DNA of 64,000 nucleotides from Diadophis punctatus similis (GCA_023053685.1 JALIGW010000003.1:140056626-140120625); one strand, 5' to 3'. Positions 1 to 12,540 are shown, numbered from the stretch's first letter. Notes: generated by a model from the sequence alone, not told the origin. Numbers and translations: made by a program.

Positions 1-95
1 CAATGGGAAAGTATTTCAGTTAACCTCTTTCAAATTAAGGGTAGATTTGAAGATTCTTTCACATGACAGTCAGATATTGTTACAGTCTTCTATAT

Positions 96-230
96 TAGGG
101 ATCTCCAACCTTGGCAACTTTAAGACTTGTGGACTTCAACTCCCAGAATTCCTCAGCCAGCCAAGCTGGCTGAGGAATTCTGGGAGTTAAAGTCCACAAG
201 TCTTAAAGTTGCCAAGGTTGGAGACCCCTG
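96..230. mobile_element. Foldback hAT-like MITE
   Basis: Almost the whole 135 bp is an inverted repeat: the left arm (AGGGATCTCCAACC, then CTTTAAGACTTGTGGACTTC) is mirrored on the right, ending GGTTGGAGACCCCTG. The centre is GCCAGCCAAGCTGGC. Terminal AGGG...CCCTG suggests a hAT-type element. No clean 8-bp duplication is left at this copy. Relatives lie at 7391-7471 and 56791-56923; the latter has a perfect 8-bp duplication. Non-coding. Confidence 0.75.
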
Positions 231-540
231 TAATATGACAGTTGAAGAAAATGGTGGCTTTGATATAGACAATTTTTTCTCGGTGTCTTAATATTACTAA
301 GATATTTCTGATTATTCTGTTCTAAACAAGGAAACTCTACTTCGGACCTTTGGATCAATCTCCTTCTGGGGCAGAAACATATGGGAAGGGTTCCTTGGAG
401 ATAACTATCTTATGGTCATTAATTGTCATCAATTATAAGAGCTTACTTGGTCCAAACCTCTTGGAATATGTAGGTAAAACCTCATGCAGTTTCTCTCACC
501 ATATATTCCCACACAATAAAACTATTTGTACTGTGACAAA

Positions 541-1263
541 CTGAGGTATTTTGGATCCTAGTAAAGAAATAAAGAAGCCATACTCTGGAAAAAGTGCAGA
601 GAAGAACAACAAATATGATTAGAGGGCTGGAGGCTAAAACATATGCAGAATGATTGCAGGAATTGAGTATGTCTAATTCAGTGGTTCCCAACATGGGGCC
701 CCATGCCCCACAGGGGGGCAATTTGATTTTTAATGGGGGCAATTGGAACCTTGTTTAAACCAAGTTAATGACCTTTTAGGCTTCCTCCACGTGAGTAGGA
801 GTTCACTTTTTGAATAGTAAGAATTATATGTCACAGGGAGGTGGGCATCAGGGTTTTAGAGATGCTTAGGTGGGGAATGGCCAAAACAAAAGGTTGGGAA
901 CCACTGGTGTAATCTAATAAAAGGAAGGACTAGGGGTGACATGACATCTGTGTTCCAATATCTAAGGGGCTGTCACAAAGAAGAGGGTGTCAATCTATTC
1001 TCTAAAGCATCTGAAGGCGGGACAAGATGGAAACTAATCAAGGAAAGAAAGAACCAACCTAAAACTAAGGAGACATTTCCTGACAGTGAGAACAATTAAT
1101 CAATGGAATGGCTTTCCCTCAGAAGTTGTGGTTGTTCCATCATTGAAGGTTTTAAAGAAGAAACTGGACAACAATTTGTCTGAAATGGTATTGGGTCCCC
1201 TGCTTAAGCAGGGGGTTGGACTAGAAAACCTTCATGGTCCCTTCCGTTATTCTGTTACTTGGC
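541..1263 (+). mobile_element. CR1-type LINE, 3' end fragment
   Basis: The stretch reads like the decayed C-terminus and 3' end of a CR1-clade LINE. It has the AAGGAAGGACTAGGGGTGAC block, then the typical tail GGGGTTGGACTAGAAAACCT and CCTTCCGTTATTCTGTTACT. The reading frame is broken. It is split by a hAT MITE at 679-906: the flanks GTCTAATT and GTGTAATC rejoin across it. Family assignment rests on recall of reptile CR1 tails. Confidence 0.7.
679..906. mobile_element. Non-autonomous hAT element (CAGTGGTTCCCAAC ends)
   Basis: Ends CAGTGGTTCCCAAC and GTTGGGAACCACTG are perfect inverted repeats. Flanking 8-mers GTCTAATT and GTGTAATC match at 6 of 8. The interior is short, non-coding and G-rich. 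It interrupts a CR1 fragment. The larger element at 53678-54467 has the same ends but another core. Confidence 0.85.
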
Positions 1264-1774
1264 ATGCTTTCCCTACCTTGTTTTAACATAATTCAAGTAA
1301 ACTGCTGTTTTGTGAATGCTGTCATGCAACTTATACTTTACACTCTAAAATCATTGCTTATTTCTCAAAATGACCTAGTCTTATATAATGCCATTAAGTC
1401 TGGAATACAATCCATGCTTTGATATACAATTATATGTAATAATCTGATTTGTAACATACTACAATTTTGAAAAGGCTGGAGCTTCACACTGTGGTATTGG
1501 GGTGGCTGACTGTGGCATTCCTTCAGGTGGCACTCCTCATTGGTGGCACAGGGGCTAGAATTGAAGTAGAGGTTCACGATTAGTGATGGCCAGCTGAGAT
1601 TGCTGAAGGCCCTGGCGAAAGAGTGTTGCTGTACAGGGCAGCCAACAGGGCAGATAGATGGGAGGGAAAGTCAAATGGAGACAGCTGAAGTGCTCCTGTG
1701 GTCATAAGGGTAGGTGGGCTGACAAACTCTTCAATGTTGATGACATGTCCGTATGGACACTGCCACAACTATAC

Positions 1775-2020
1775 CAGGGGTCAGCAACCCGTGGCTCTGG
1801 AGCCGCATGTGGCTCTTTCATCCCCTGCTGCGGCTCCGTCGCCAGCTGGCTCCACAATTGATAGGGCTTTCGGTTAGGACAGATAGAGGAAATAGGACAG
1901 CGCGCTAGGAGGAGACTCTATGGTGGGGGAAGTGGACTTCCGGTTGGCTCCACAATTGAACAGTGGGCTTCCGGTTAGGACCTTTGTGGCTCTTTGAGTG
2001 TTTAAGGTTGACGACCCCTG
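1775..2020. mobile_element. Non-autonomous hAT element (CAGGGGTCAGCAACC ends)
   Basis: Terminal inverted repeats CAGGGGTCAGCAACC and GGTTGACGACCCCTG are flanked by AACTATAC and AGCTATAC, an 8-bp target duplication with one change. The body has repeated GTGGCTC and CTTCCGGTTAGGAC words. Non-coding. Confidence 0.85.
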
Positions 2021-2108
2021 AGCTATACTGTAACTTTGGGGACCAAGTATAAGCCGCCCAAAATTGTTCTCGATGATATGGGCGATTTATAAATTAAATA
2101 AATAAGTG

Positions 2109-2501
2109 CAGGTAGTTATTGACTTACAACAATTGTTTAGTGACTGTTTGAAGTTACAATGGCACTGAAAAAAGTGACTTATGACCGTTTTTCACACAAT
2201 CGCTGCAGCATTTCCATGGTCATGTGATCAAAATTTGAATGCTTTGGCAACTGGTTCATGCTTATGATGATTGCAGTGTCCCGGGGTCATGTGATCACCT
2301 TTTGTGACCTTCTGACAAACAAAGTCAATGAGGAAACTAGGTTCATTTAACAGCTGTGTTACTAACTTAACAACTTGCAGTGATTCACTTGACAACTATG
2401 CCAAGAAATGTCATAAAATGGAGCAAAACTCACTTAACAACTGTCTTGCTTAGCAACAGAAATTTTGGGTTTAATTGTGGTCGTAAATCGAGGACTACCT
2501 G
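2109..2501. mobile_element. TA-target MITE, full-length family member
   Basis: About 390 bp with ends CAGGTAGTTATTGACTTAC and CGAGGACTACCTG. Further copies are at 27644-27873, 41170-41530 and 52582-52970. The cleanest copy (52582) is flanked by TA on both sides, which suggests a Tc1/mariner-type transposase. Non-coding. Confidence 0.8.
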
Positions 2502-3115
2502 TACCATTTGTTTAGCACTGCCATAACTTTGAATGTTCAGTGAATAAATGATTGTTAAGCAAGGACTACTTATATAGTTAGCGTCTACTTAACAAAGAAA
2601 TGACTTCTATTTAAAACAACAAGAACATGTGATTCTACTTAAAACAACAAGAATATGTGATTCTACATTCTGCTCATGGATTAAAAATCCCATCTTCTCA
2701 CTACAGGCCATATTGTCTAAGGCTGATGGAAATTAAGATTCAGCAAACTCTGTAATCTTGCTCTCTCTAAATAAAAAAAAACAGAGAAAGAGAAGAAAGA
2801 GAGAATAATATTGACAAGATAATATTTAGTGGCTATTTCTGCCACAGTAAAATAATTGAACCTGATAAAAATAGATAAGTGTTGATTGATAAACTGTCAA
2901 GTCCACAAATGCTTGTTAAAATATAAATGTTGAAAGTTAAAAGAATGTTCACTATCCTTAATAAATGCAATGAATTACTTAAAAGCCACACATTAACTAC
3001 CATGAGATTCTATGTAAAAATACACTTTTATCAACAGTTGGGACTCAGAAAAGGAATAAAGGATACTACACAAGACTGAAATTCCTGAAATTCAGTGTAT
3101 GGATGTGGTCTACAC

Positions 3116-3495
3116 CAGTGATGGCGAACCTATGGCACGGGTGCCGCAAGTGGCACGCGGAGCTATATCGGTGGGCACGTGAGCTGAGGTCCGGCGCGCA
3201 TGTGTGCACCAGCCAGCTGATTTTCGGGCCTTCTGGGCCCACTGGGAGTGGGGAAACAGGCTGTTTCCAGCCTCCGGAGGGGGTGGGGAAGGCTGTTTTC
3301 GCCCTCCCCAGGCTCCTAGAAAGGCTCTGGAGCCTTGGGAGAGTGAAAAACGGGTGTGCTGGGAGTGGGGGGGAGGGGGGTCACGCGTGCATGTGCGGGG
3401 GGGGGCATGGAATTATGGGTGTGGGCACGCACATGCATGACCCCCCGCACTCCCCCCCTTTTGGCACGCGAACCAAAAAAGGTTCGCCATCACTG
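3116..3495. mobile_element. Non-autonomous hAT element (CAGTGATGGCGAACCT ends)
   Basis: Ends CAGTGATGGCGAACC and GGTTCGCCATCACTG are perfect inverted repeats, flanked by the exact 8-bp duplication GTCTACAC (3108-3115 and 3496-3503). The GC-rich, purine-rich interior gives only spurious reading frames. Family members are at 7805-8192 and 29240-29665. Confidence 0.92.
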
Positions 3496-3503
3496 GTCTA
3501 CAC

Positions 3504-6190
3504 AAAGACCATATATGCCACAATAAAAAGGTTTAGAGAAGTATAATGAGTGGAATTGGTACAAAATAGATTTAGTTAGCCCTCCTAGCCTTTTATTTCT
3601 TATCTTTATTTTACTTAACTACTTCTTACTTCTCTTCCATGCTATGCATACTACTGTTTATTTTGAAAACAACATCATGGATGTGAATTAAATTCTACTC
3701 ATTAAAAAAAGATCCAACTGTATAAGACTAAGATCAGTCTTGCCTGAACTAGTTTGCCCTTGTTTATGTTTTTTTTAAAACTCCTATAGCAATCTACACT
3801 TCTGTCTGGTTTATCAGTCAGTACAATCTAATGAGCCGATTGCTGTTAATGCAGCAGCATACTTCCTCATTGCTGAATGAATACACATTTCCTTGTTGTG
3901 CAAAGAAATCAAAAAAGCCAACAGGTGCCGGAATGAAAAAAAAATCTAACATCAGATGGCCAGTCTCCTTTGAGGTCATTAGGATAAGTTCAGTTTTTCG
4001 ACAAGCCTTAAGAAAAGCATTTTAAACAAAATTCCAACACAACTACAACTATCTCACTTTCCTTCCAAATTTATCAGTCCGTACAAGACAACTACAATGG
4101 TGCGCACAAGCAAATACACTGCTCCAAATAAGTTTATTTCTCCAACTGAAAATATGCATTTATAACAGAACAGCACATATAACAGTCAATGCTGCTGTCA
4201 CACAAAAGAGTTGCTTTGATCTAATAGCTCAAGAATGAGCATCATTCCAAGAATCCATGAAAAATTAGCATAACAATCTGAGACAATCTGTTCATTAAAA
4301 TATCCAAGATGTGGGCAGGCTTAATATATTAATTTAAAAAAATTAAAACTTGTAAGAATATGGTAAAGCTATTTCGTTAAATACTTGTAACCGAACTAAA
4401 AGCTTCTCAAGATTTTACAAACTGTTGCAATGTAATTGTCACATACATCATTGCACAATAAGTTTGATAACTGTCACAAGCCAAGGCCAAACCATGCTAT
4501 GGTGTATCATGAGTGTGAATTACGACAAAACTGTATACCTGTATTTTGGAACAAGTGTTTTTTTAAAGAAAACTAAGCTCCTAGTAGAACTATAATCAAG
4601 GTCACAACTGGTCTACTGTAGGAAGTGGCCACTAAGTCCCCCAAAAATTCAGAGCACACTGTTATTTACTCAAAGTCATCATGCATTGGATTTTCTGCAA
4701 GGATTGAGGCCTAGTGTTCTTTCTGCACCTAAGATTCCTGCTATATTGGCTTTGTACAAACGAAAGTTCGTAGCCTTCTAAAGCCTGATTACAAAGTCCG
4801 GTTTAGCAAATATAAAAACAATAGCTATTTCAGATTTGGGTGTAGACATTAAAGATGACAGCAATGGAGGCATGCAGAAGCTGTTGCCAGGCAAAGGAGG
4901 CAGAAACATTTTGTAACTCCACAACAGTGAGATAACATTTGGAGGTGTAGTTCAGCTCCTCAATTCACTTAACTATAAGAAAGAGAAGGAAGAGGCACAA
5001 CAAAATTAGACTTGCAAGGTTCTGTAATTACAGCCAATACCAATAAAAGAAGTTTCAACCTTCTGGTGGAGTTGATTTCCTGGTGTGGTCTATCTAGTAC
5101 GGTTGACACTGAAGGCACAAAAAGCCACAAAGCTTGGTTGAAGTTCACCATATAATAAGAAGTAAAAGGCAGGCAGCATATTAACCAAGATGTCTGGATT
5201 AGTGTAACAGGAATAAAGCCTAAGGATATCAAAAATTCCCTCTACTGCTGGTCATATAACACTCAACAAGGTGACATTGCAAACCATGACTTTAGTTAAG
5301 TGCAGAATGAAAATGAGGAGTTTTAGAAAGCGTATTTGACACTGTATGTTGTCTTTGTAGTGAAAGAAAAGCAATGGAAGGATTTGTTTCATTACAAGCG
5401 GCACTTTATAACCAAGTCAACTGCAGTCCCATGCACATGTATTTTGATGCAAGTCTCATAATACTCAGTGGAACTGATAAGCTTCCTACCTGCCAAAGTA
5501 TTATAAATATATATATTTGCATATACTCTTCAATCCAGAAAAGGATTAAAAAATATTTTAAACGAATAAACCTGGGACAAGTAACGAGTTTTAATGAAGT
5601 CCCTCCTCTCCAGAAGTTTTATCTCTCTTCACCTCAGATTAGTCTGAATCTGGATGGTTGCCATGAAAAGGAGAAAAAAAATTGTATTTACAGCACTGCC
5701 ATTGTTCTTTTTTTTAAGTTGCTGTTCTTTTACAAAGCAAAATCGAGGCAGACTGTGAATAAGGAAGGTTGCATAGGCGATTGATAATAATAAAAAAATG
5801 TCTTCAGCAGTGCCTTGTGCTGTCACACTCCCTCCCTCCTCCTTTTTGTTACTATTTCCTGCACTTAATTCGGCTGTCTTTCCATTTTCCCCCTTCTGTC
5901 CTCCTCGTGGTTCTTAGAACCAAACTAAATCACATCCTATCCTATCCACCTTTGCGGGTGGAAGCCCATCTTTAACCCTCCCTGCAGGCGTAAGATTGGA
6001 ACTCAGGACTTATTTTTGAGTAAACATATGAGGATTTGTTGCTTGAATGTTATTTTATTTGTACAACCGATTCCATTCAAGCGACGATCTCAACGTCCTA
6101 TCAGACACAGGTGCCGCCGAGAAAGAAATGTAGCCTCGCCCTAAAACCTCTAACCACTGAGCTCCACTTCTCTCGCTTTCTAGCAAAAGG
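3504..6190. other. Intergenic, no recognised gene or repeat
   Basis: About 2.7 kb of AT-rich sequence with no recognisable exon and, unusually for this window, no obvious transposon. On the minus strand AATAAA lies at 4138-4133, followed by a GT-rich stretch, so it could be the 3' end of a minus-strand transcript from the 6.2-7.3 kb CpG island. No convincing open frame supports that. Confidence 0.4.
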
Positions 6191-6199
6191 CAGAGCAAA

Positions 6200-7340
6200 G
6201 CACACTCACCATCCTTATTCCCTCGCGCCGGCGATCAGCAAAGTGCCGCTTGCCGTTACCCCTCGCACGCCCTTGACCATTCATTGCAAATCCCAAATGT
6301 ACTTCCCCCCCCCCCCAAAAAAAAAGCAACCGGAGTACCGGACTTCCTTGATTTGGATTTTTCTTTCTAGAGAAATGAAGCTTCTCGGATGAGAAGCGAA
6401 ACGTTTTCAAAGAAAGAAAGAAAAATCCCCAAGAAAGTCCAGTTGCATTTTGGAAAAAGCACCTTTTTTGGGGGGGAGGGACGACAACCGTGACCTCGAT
6501 GACTGAGAATCTCCGTAGACGTTCATTGCAAAGGGAAGCCGCGATCAGTTAGCTCACCTGCTCGAGGGGGATGCCGAAAAGGTCGCTAACAGGGTGCAAG
6601 AAAGTGGAACCCGTCGTTCTACGGGGAATTCTGCCTGCTTCGGTCATCCTGCATCCCGGCCGGCCACAAAACGCCTTCTTCGCTTCCTCCGGACCCAATC
6701 CAGCGCTGGAACAGAGTCACACAGACACACACAACCCAGCACCAACGCAACCGCGCGCCTCTCGCCGCCTTTCTGATTGGCCTGCTGCGGCTCCCGCCTT
6801 GCTTTCCCCCAGTTCCGTGCGCAGCTAAAAGCCCGACGCGAGGGAGAGTCCCAGGAACTTTCGGCCAAAAAGAGAAGCCAGTTCCTCGTAAGCGGGTGAG
6901 GTCCGGGCCGCCGCCCAGATTTTGCGAGCGAGCAAACGCCCCAGGAAGGAGGAATCTGCTCGGAAGCGGCAGGGTTGTGGTCTCTGCGCGCCTGCGGTTA
7001 CAACCGCCCGGGGAAGGCCATCTTTCCGGGTTTGGCTTGGAACGACAAGCTTCACTTTTCTTGTAGCCATTCGGAGGCAGCAAGGCTGCATGTTGGGGCG
7101 CTGGAGTTTTTGGTTTTTTCCCCCCGCGAGTTCAAAAACAGATCGTGGGGAAGTATGCGCGTACACACAGCCCTGGTCTCTGTGAACAGATTGAGGTCTG
7201 GGGCGGTCCAGCCGAAGCTTAGGTGTTTCCACTTTCCACGCTCACGCGTCGTGAGAGATCCTGAGGAGTTCCTCTTGAGGCCAAAGCAAAACAGCCGCCG
7301 GTCTTTTCCCCGGCTGAGGTCGTGGCATTTAGAGAAGCTG
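6200..7340. promoter_or_regulatory. CpG-rich island, possible promoter of an unidentified transcript
   Basis: GC-rich, CpG-dense sequence with a CCAAT box in reverse orientation (ATTGG near 6776) and no TATA box. The overlapping frames on both strands look compositional and match no protein I know. It lies about 16 kb upstream of E2F3. In mammals the upstream neighbour is MBOAT1, but I see none of its coding sequence. Strand and transcript are unknown. Confidence 0.5.
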
Positions 7341-7390
7341 GAATTCCTCTGTGTGTATGTGTGTGTGTGACTGACTGACTGACTGTAGGC

Positions 7391-7471
7391 CAGGGATCTC
7401 TAAATTTAGCAACTTTTAAGACTTGTGGACTTCAACTCCCAGAATTCCCTTGCCAAGTTTGGAGGCCCCTG
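7391..7471. mobile_element. Foldback MITE, internally deleted copy
   Basis: Short relative of the elements at 96-230 and 56791-56923. It starts CAGGGATCTC, has the ACTTGTGGACTTCAACTCCC arm once, and ends GGAGGCCCCTG. Most of the second arm is missing. Flanks CTGTAGGC and GTTTAGGT are a decayed duplication at best. Confidence 0.65.
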
Positions 7472-7804
7472 GTTTAGGTGCTTAATCTCTGAGTTCTGAG
7501 GAGAGGCTGCTTGTAGGGCTACCATATCTGACCTGCCGGAAGGCCACTGGACTAGGCTCAGTTCTGATGTTGAAGCCTAGTGCTTTATTTCATTTCTTCA
7601 ACTTTGATGCCTCACTAAGTTTTTTGGGAGAACCTGAAGGGTGCACTGCTTAAGACATCAGACTAGAAAGACAGGTGCTGCTTTTTAGGAAAAAAGTTAG
7701 TTGGATGACCTTGGACCAGTCATTCTCTCTAAGCCTTAGGAAGAAGGCAATGGCAATCAATTTCTGATAAATCTTGACAGGAAAACTGCGGGGGATAGTC
7801 TGGG

Positions 7805-8192
7805 CAGTGACGGTGAACCTTTTCGGCACTGAGTGCCCAAAAGCGAGCACGCACGGGGCACCAAGTGCCAAAAAGGGAGCACTTTGTGCGTGCGCTCATC
7901 TGGGCCATGACCAGGAAGAGGAGCTGCCCAGGAGGCATGCACGCCCCAGAAAATAAACTTCTGGTTTCTGGCACACGCATGAGCGCCGGCCTGTAAGTCT
8001 TCCGGTTACTGCTGTGCATGCGCAAGCACCGGTCAGCTGGCCAGCGCACGGAACGGAAGACCAGCTCTGCCGCACGCACAAAAGCCAGCTGATCGTCATG
8101 TGCGCATGCGCACCAGAAACCCGGAAGAGGAACGGGCAAGGCTGTGCGTGCCAGGCAACATGGCTCCACGTGCCACAGGTTCGCCATCACGG
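7805..8192. mobile_element. Non-autonomous hAT element (CAGTGATGGCGAACCT family)
   Basis: Starts CAGTGACGGTGAACC and ends GGTTCGCCATCACGG, a diverged copy of the family at 3116-3495. The interior is GC-rich with many CGCATGCGC-like words and no supported gene. The flanking duplication has decayed. Confidence 0.8.
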
Positions 8193-9934
8193 GTCTTGGG
8201 ACTCACCAGGAGTCAGAAATTGGCTTGAAAGTGCCTCCACACATTCTCTCATGAGCAGAAATGCTGCCCAAAGCCAGTTCTCTAGAAGTATCCTTTGACT
8301 GCTGCTGCATTTATCTACAGATCATTTTCCACAGGCCATGCAGTTGTAACACAGGTTTTGGTGACTCTAGCGTGCAAATGACAACAGTACATGCCAAATT
8401 ACAAGATTGCTAAGCAGGTGAAAGGCAAATAGGCTGTTCATATAGCAGCTTTTTTATTCATGGGATTGAAGCAGCTTTCAGAGGCAAGTCATGGGCCCAT
8501 CTAGCTCAAGTTATTGGCTACTCAGCATTTCAGGAACCCCTAAAGTTGCTAGGGTCAAATTTAGAATTTTCTTCATAAAGAGGATATGATGGCATTTTCT
8601 GAGCCTGAAAATGAAAATGGGCCTTGGGTTGGTTTGATCAATCAGCCATGAAGAAGACCAGAGCAGTAGAAAAATATTGCCTTAATAAACTCATTGAGAA
8701 GTGAGGGCAAAGTAACACATGGAGTTTCCAAGGGATTTTTTTTCCTTTCAAAGTACCTTCATCTCTATAAATTGGGAGTCTTGCTTTCTTGGTTGTAAAT
8801 CACTGTGGGGCTTAACAGAGTATCACTGAGTGCACCATTACTGTTTTTTGGGTTATAACTTTGATAAGCTCCATAGTTGCACAACTTGCTCCTTATCAGA
8901 CTTTTGTCTTGCTTCAGTAATATCAGCTTCCTGAAGTCCTTAGCTATAATACTGTAATAATTTTTTGTGTGATTAGTGGGCTGTTAATTACTACATAACT
9001 GACTTTGTGGGTAAAGGATTTTTAAAAACTGTACAAAGAAATTCTAATCTAAAGCAACAAGGAAAGATGATCATACTGTGTATTTCAGAGGTCTTTCCCA
9101 CTTTGGCACCCCCTAAAATTTGGTGCCCTACGAGACTGCTTACATTGCCCAGGCTTACAATCAGCTCTGACTAAGCACATATTAATGCAAGGTAGCAGTA
9201 ATATGGATGGTGCACATTCTTCATCCCCCAGATATTCTGTACTGTAGAAAAACTTGGCTTTTTCTACTTTGCAGAAGGCCACTGTGTGGGCTGATCTGTC
9301 TTGGGGAATGGTGGTTTAGCAGGAAAACATTGTCCCTTCATGGTAATAGGGAGCATTCGTAGATTTTACTGGGGAGCGGGCAAAGGAATCCATGCTATGG
9401 CCACTTTCATGAATAGCCAGCCGCATTCATACTGCAATCTCGCCGTCAGTCTATGATGGTGTTGAGTCAGAATTCATAACTTCTCTTATGTTTCAGTTTT
9501 TAGCACATAACCCAGGAGACTGCATGCCTTTGCTGTACCTGAGTTAGGAAAAGAAAAGGGAGTGTACTACCTCGCCTAAATGATAAATGACCCAATTAAC
9601 CCAGGTGGTTAACCCAAGTGGTTTAGATAACAGGATTTGGGCTATGTCTAAAAAACAAGCAAAATGCTTTAAGCAAAAGCCATGTCAAAATTTATTTTGC
9701 TGTGTACACTTAAGTTTTCTAAACATTTCAGTACAAGCTCAATAACTGTTTTATGGCAGCCTTGAATCTATATCAGGCATGTTTCAAATGACCTCTTGTT
9801 TTCCACTTTAATATCTTATAGTCGATCAGTGCCACCTTATGGTCTATGCAGAATATTACACTGACAGCTAAAATTCTTTTTTCTTTTAACCAAGCAATGT
9901 CTACCTCTGTGACATGTAAGATTTGCATTTGAAG
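8193..9934. other. Intergenic, nothing recognised
   Basis: Unique-looking AT-rich DNA. A short stretch around 9095-9180 (TTTGGCACCCCC, TTTGGTGCCC) may be a truncated DNA-transposon remnant, but I could not set its ends. No exon seen. Confidence 0.4.
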
Positions 9935-10322
9935 CAGGGGCGGGTTCCTCTTACCTGGCTACCGGTACGCTGCGTGCACATCATCACATTTCGCGCACGC
10001 GCGTCCCCTCATGCGATTTTGCGTCCACGCATGCGCAGGAAGAAAAAAAATCACCGAAATCTCGTGAGGGGGCGTGTGCGATTTCGGTGATTTTTTTCCC
10101 GGCAAAAAATCGCCAAAATCGTGCGCGCGAGAGCATCCCCTCACAAGATTTTGCTTCTGCACATGCTCAGGAAGCAAAAAAAGGCCAAAAATTCGGGAAA
10201 AAAGATGGTGCCGCGCGACGGACCGGCAAAGACAGCACCGGAGCCATCGCGCGCAAATTGCGCAATCGGCAGGTCCCTACCAGAACGGCGCACTGGACCG
10301 CACCGTTAGGAACCCACCACTG
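9935..10322. mobile_element. Non-autonomous hAT element (CAGGGGCGGGTTCCT ends)
   Basis: Starts CAGGGGCGGGTTCCTC and ends AGGAACCCACCACTG. Flanks ATTTGAAG and ATTTGAGG are an 8-bp duplication with one change. The interior is CpG-rich with an inverted pair around GATTTCGGTGATTTTTT. Relatives: 43540-43938 and the palindromic 48168-48499. Confidence 0.87.
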
Positions 10323-10364
10323 ATTTGAGGTATTTATGTTAAAAATATTTTTACGGTTTTACAG

Positions 10365-10580
10365 AGCCTGTTTGATGTGGTGCTGGCCTAGAAACCAGGA
10401 GAGTGTGAGTTCTAGTCCTGCCTTACGCATGAAACCCAGCTGAGTGATTTTGGGCCAGTCACTCTCTCAGCCCAACTCACCTCACAGGGTTGTTGTTGTT
10501 GGGAAAATAGAAGAAGAAAGGAGTAGTAGGTATGTTCGCTGCCTTGAGTTACTTTTAAAGTAATTAAGGGATTTTAAAAA
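10365..10580 (+). repeat. tRNA-derived-type SINE
   Basis: Contains GTGAGTTCTAGTCCTGCC (a B-box-like tRNA word), then GGGCCAGTCACTCTCTCAGC and CTCACCTCACAGGGTTGTTG, a block seen repeatedly in this window (antisense near 54840, 55195 and 57580). It ends in a GCTGCCTTGAGTTA tail. Assigned to a squamate SINE family from recall. Confidence 0.6.
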
Positions 10581-11764
10581 GTCAGTAGAAAATATTGCAA
10601 ATGGCAATCTCCTGTTTGTGGGGTGCTTGGCAACTGGTCCTACAACCAATCCCATCCCAACCTCTGGAAACTGAAACAATCTGAAAAAAGTTTGATCGGA
10701 GTGAACAAATTAATATATATGGAGAAGGCAATCTTTGATCTATCATGTTTATTTAGGGCTTGCTAGAGAGCTCAAACTGAGCAGGGACAGGACATTTTCT
10801 GCAAAAGACGGTGGCTCTAATTGCAAATCTTACGAGAAAGGAGAAATAAATAGTGCCTTAATTGCAGACAGTGCAACTAAGGAAATGATGGGGACTTGCT
10901 GTACTTACCTTTATACTATCCATATCAAATTTCCTGGAATTATTAGTCTTGGAGTGATTACTAGAGGAGAATAAGCAATCCTTGAATTGTTGGGCCACAC
11001 AGGACATGAGTGTGTGCTTGTGCAGTTAAACTGGAGTTTATAATCACAGGGACAGATTTATACATTGTGACGTGCATATCCAAAGAACATTAGCCACAGT
11101 CTTTTTTGCAAATACAGACAATAATAGTGTGTGGATAGATAATATATAATAGAGTAATGATGGTAGTCAAAATTAGGGTAAGCCTGAACCATTGTTATTT
11201 AGTCTAAACATTTAATTACTTATTTTATTAACTAGCTCTCTTGAGAAGTATATAATGTCAAAAGTGAAAGGAATAATCATATAAGTCATAATCATCCATT
11301 TTAAAAAGTTTGTTTTAAAGGCTCATTAACCTAAAGCACCTTTTTCTAAAAAAAACCCCTATTTTTCAGTGAATCATTTTAGCCCTATAAATATAGCTTC
11401 GTATTATGTAAATCAGGTAGTCAATTAGGAGCCGTTTCATTATTGTTAAAAATGGGTTGAGGTGAAAGCACATTCCAATTTTCAGTTGTGCTTCAAAATT
11501 CCAGAGAACTGGGAATTTAACATTGAACATCCATGTGAGATAACCTGTAAAATGTCCTTATATTTCATAGACTATTGTGGATTTACAACTCAATCCCTGC
11601 ATTTACAATTTGTATTCTTCCAAATATAATCTGGTATTTCTTGAAATACACTGAAATAATTGACATATAACCTAAGGACCAACAGCAAACCAACTATGGG
11701 CACATTGTTTCCTATTTGGTGAGATATGAAATTACAGTATATACAGTATTAATATCCATTGATA
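10581..11764. other. Intergenic, nothing recognised
   Basis: AT-rich sequence with no exon, RNA gene or repeat that I can support. Confidence 0.4.
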
Positions 11765-11772
11765 CCCACTTC

Positions 11773-12532
11773 CAGGGTGGATAAAAATCTATGATTAAAA
11801 AAAAGATTTTTTTTTAAAAAAACTTTTTTTTATTTTTATCAAATTTATTTTAATAAAATGCTTTTGGAGTAAAAATCTATCTAATGATAGTTTTCTATTT
11901 AAGATACATCAATAATTTAGTTTATTCAGCATGAAATGGGGCTTAGTTATATACCATGAGGCTGTATATTCTGCAATATTTACATTTTGGTAAACTCATT
12001 CAATGAATCCAAGCTCTGCAAGCTGAGATAACATGCACTGCATTGATGCATTCACACAATTTTACAGTAACCATGAGATAAATGATAAAACAAAGTTCAG
12101 GAATATTCCTTTATCCCATTGTTTTGCAAATCTATGTACACTACAAACTGTATGATTGATTGAAGAGAAATGCATCTGTACCACCAGGCTCTAAGTGTGA
12201 GGAGGAAGGACGGACAAGCAGTAAAATGGAAGTGAAACCTAAGCAGCTTATAAATATAATCTTAAAGAGCACCTGCCATTTCAGATCCATCATGGCAGCG
12301 CCTGTTAGTGGGCATCCACTCCCCTGCTGCCTGCCACATCCCTCACCTTGCTATGTCACTGCCGGATCACCAGCCGTCCCATTAAAGTGAATAGGACTGT
12401 CGGTGAGTCAACAGCGGGTCAGAGGAGGAGCCGCTATGGGACAGATGACAGTTGCTCTTTAAAAATTTTGATTTAAAGCAAGCCTTTTTACTAGTGATTT
12501 AAATCAACTTGATTTAAATCAAATCCACCCTG
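11773..12532. mobile_element. Non-autonomous hAT element with a nested MITE
   Basis: Ends CAGGGTGGATAAAAATC and GATTTAAATCAAATCCACCCTG-type are inverted repeats, flanked by the exact 8-bp duplication CCCACTTC (11765-11772 and 12533-12540). The AT-rich outer body is split by a GC-richer element at 12262-12462. No transposase frame. Confidence 0.9.
12262..12462. mobile_element. piggyBac-like MITE nested in a hAT element
   Basis: Inverted ends AGAGCACCTGCCAT and ATGACAGTTGCTCT are bounded on both sides by TTAA, the target duplication typical of piggyBac. The centre contains CATTAAAGTGAATAGGACTG. About 200 bp, non-coding, lying wholly inside the hAT element. Confidence 0.75.
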
Positions 12533-12540
12533 CCCACTTC

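Noticed and set aside
6571..7370. Frames of 80-154 codons in the upstream CpG island as MBOAT1 or another first exon
   Set aside because: No match to the MBOAT1 N-terminus or any other protein I know; overlapping frames on both strands point to composition.
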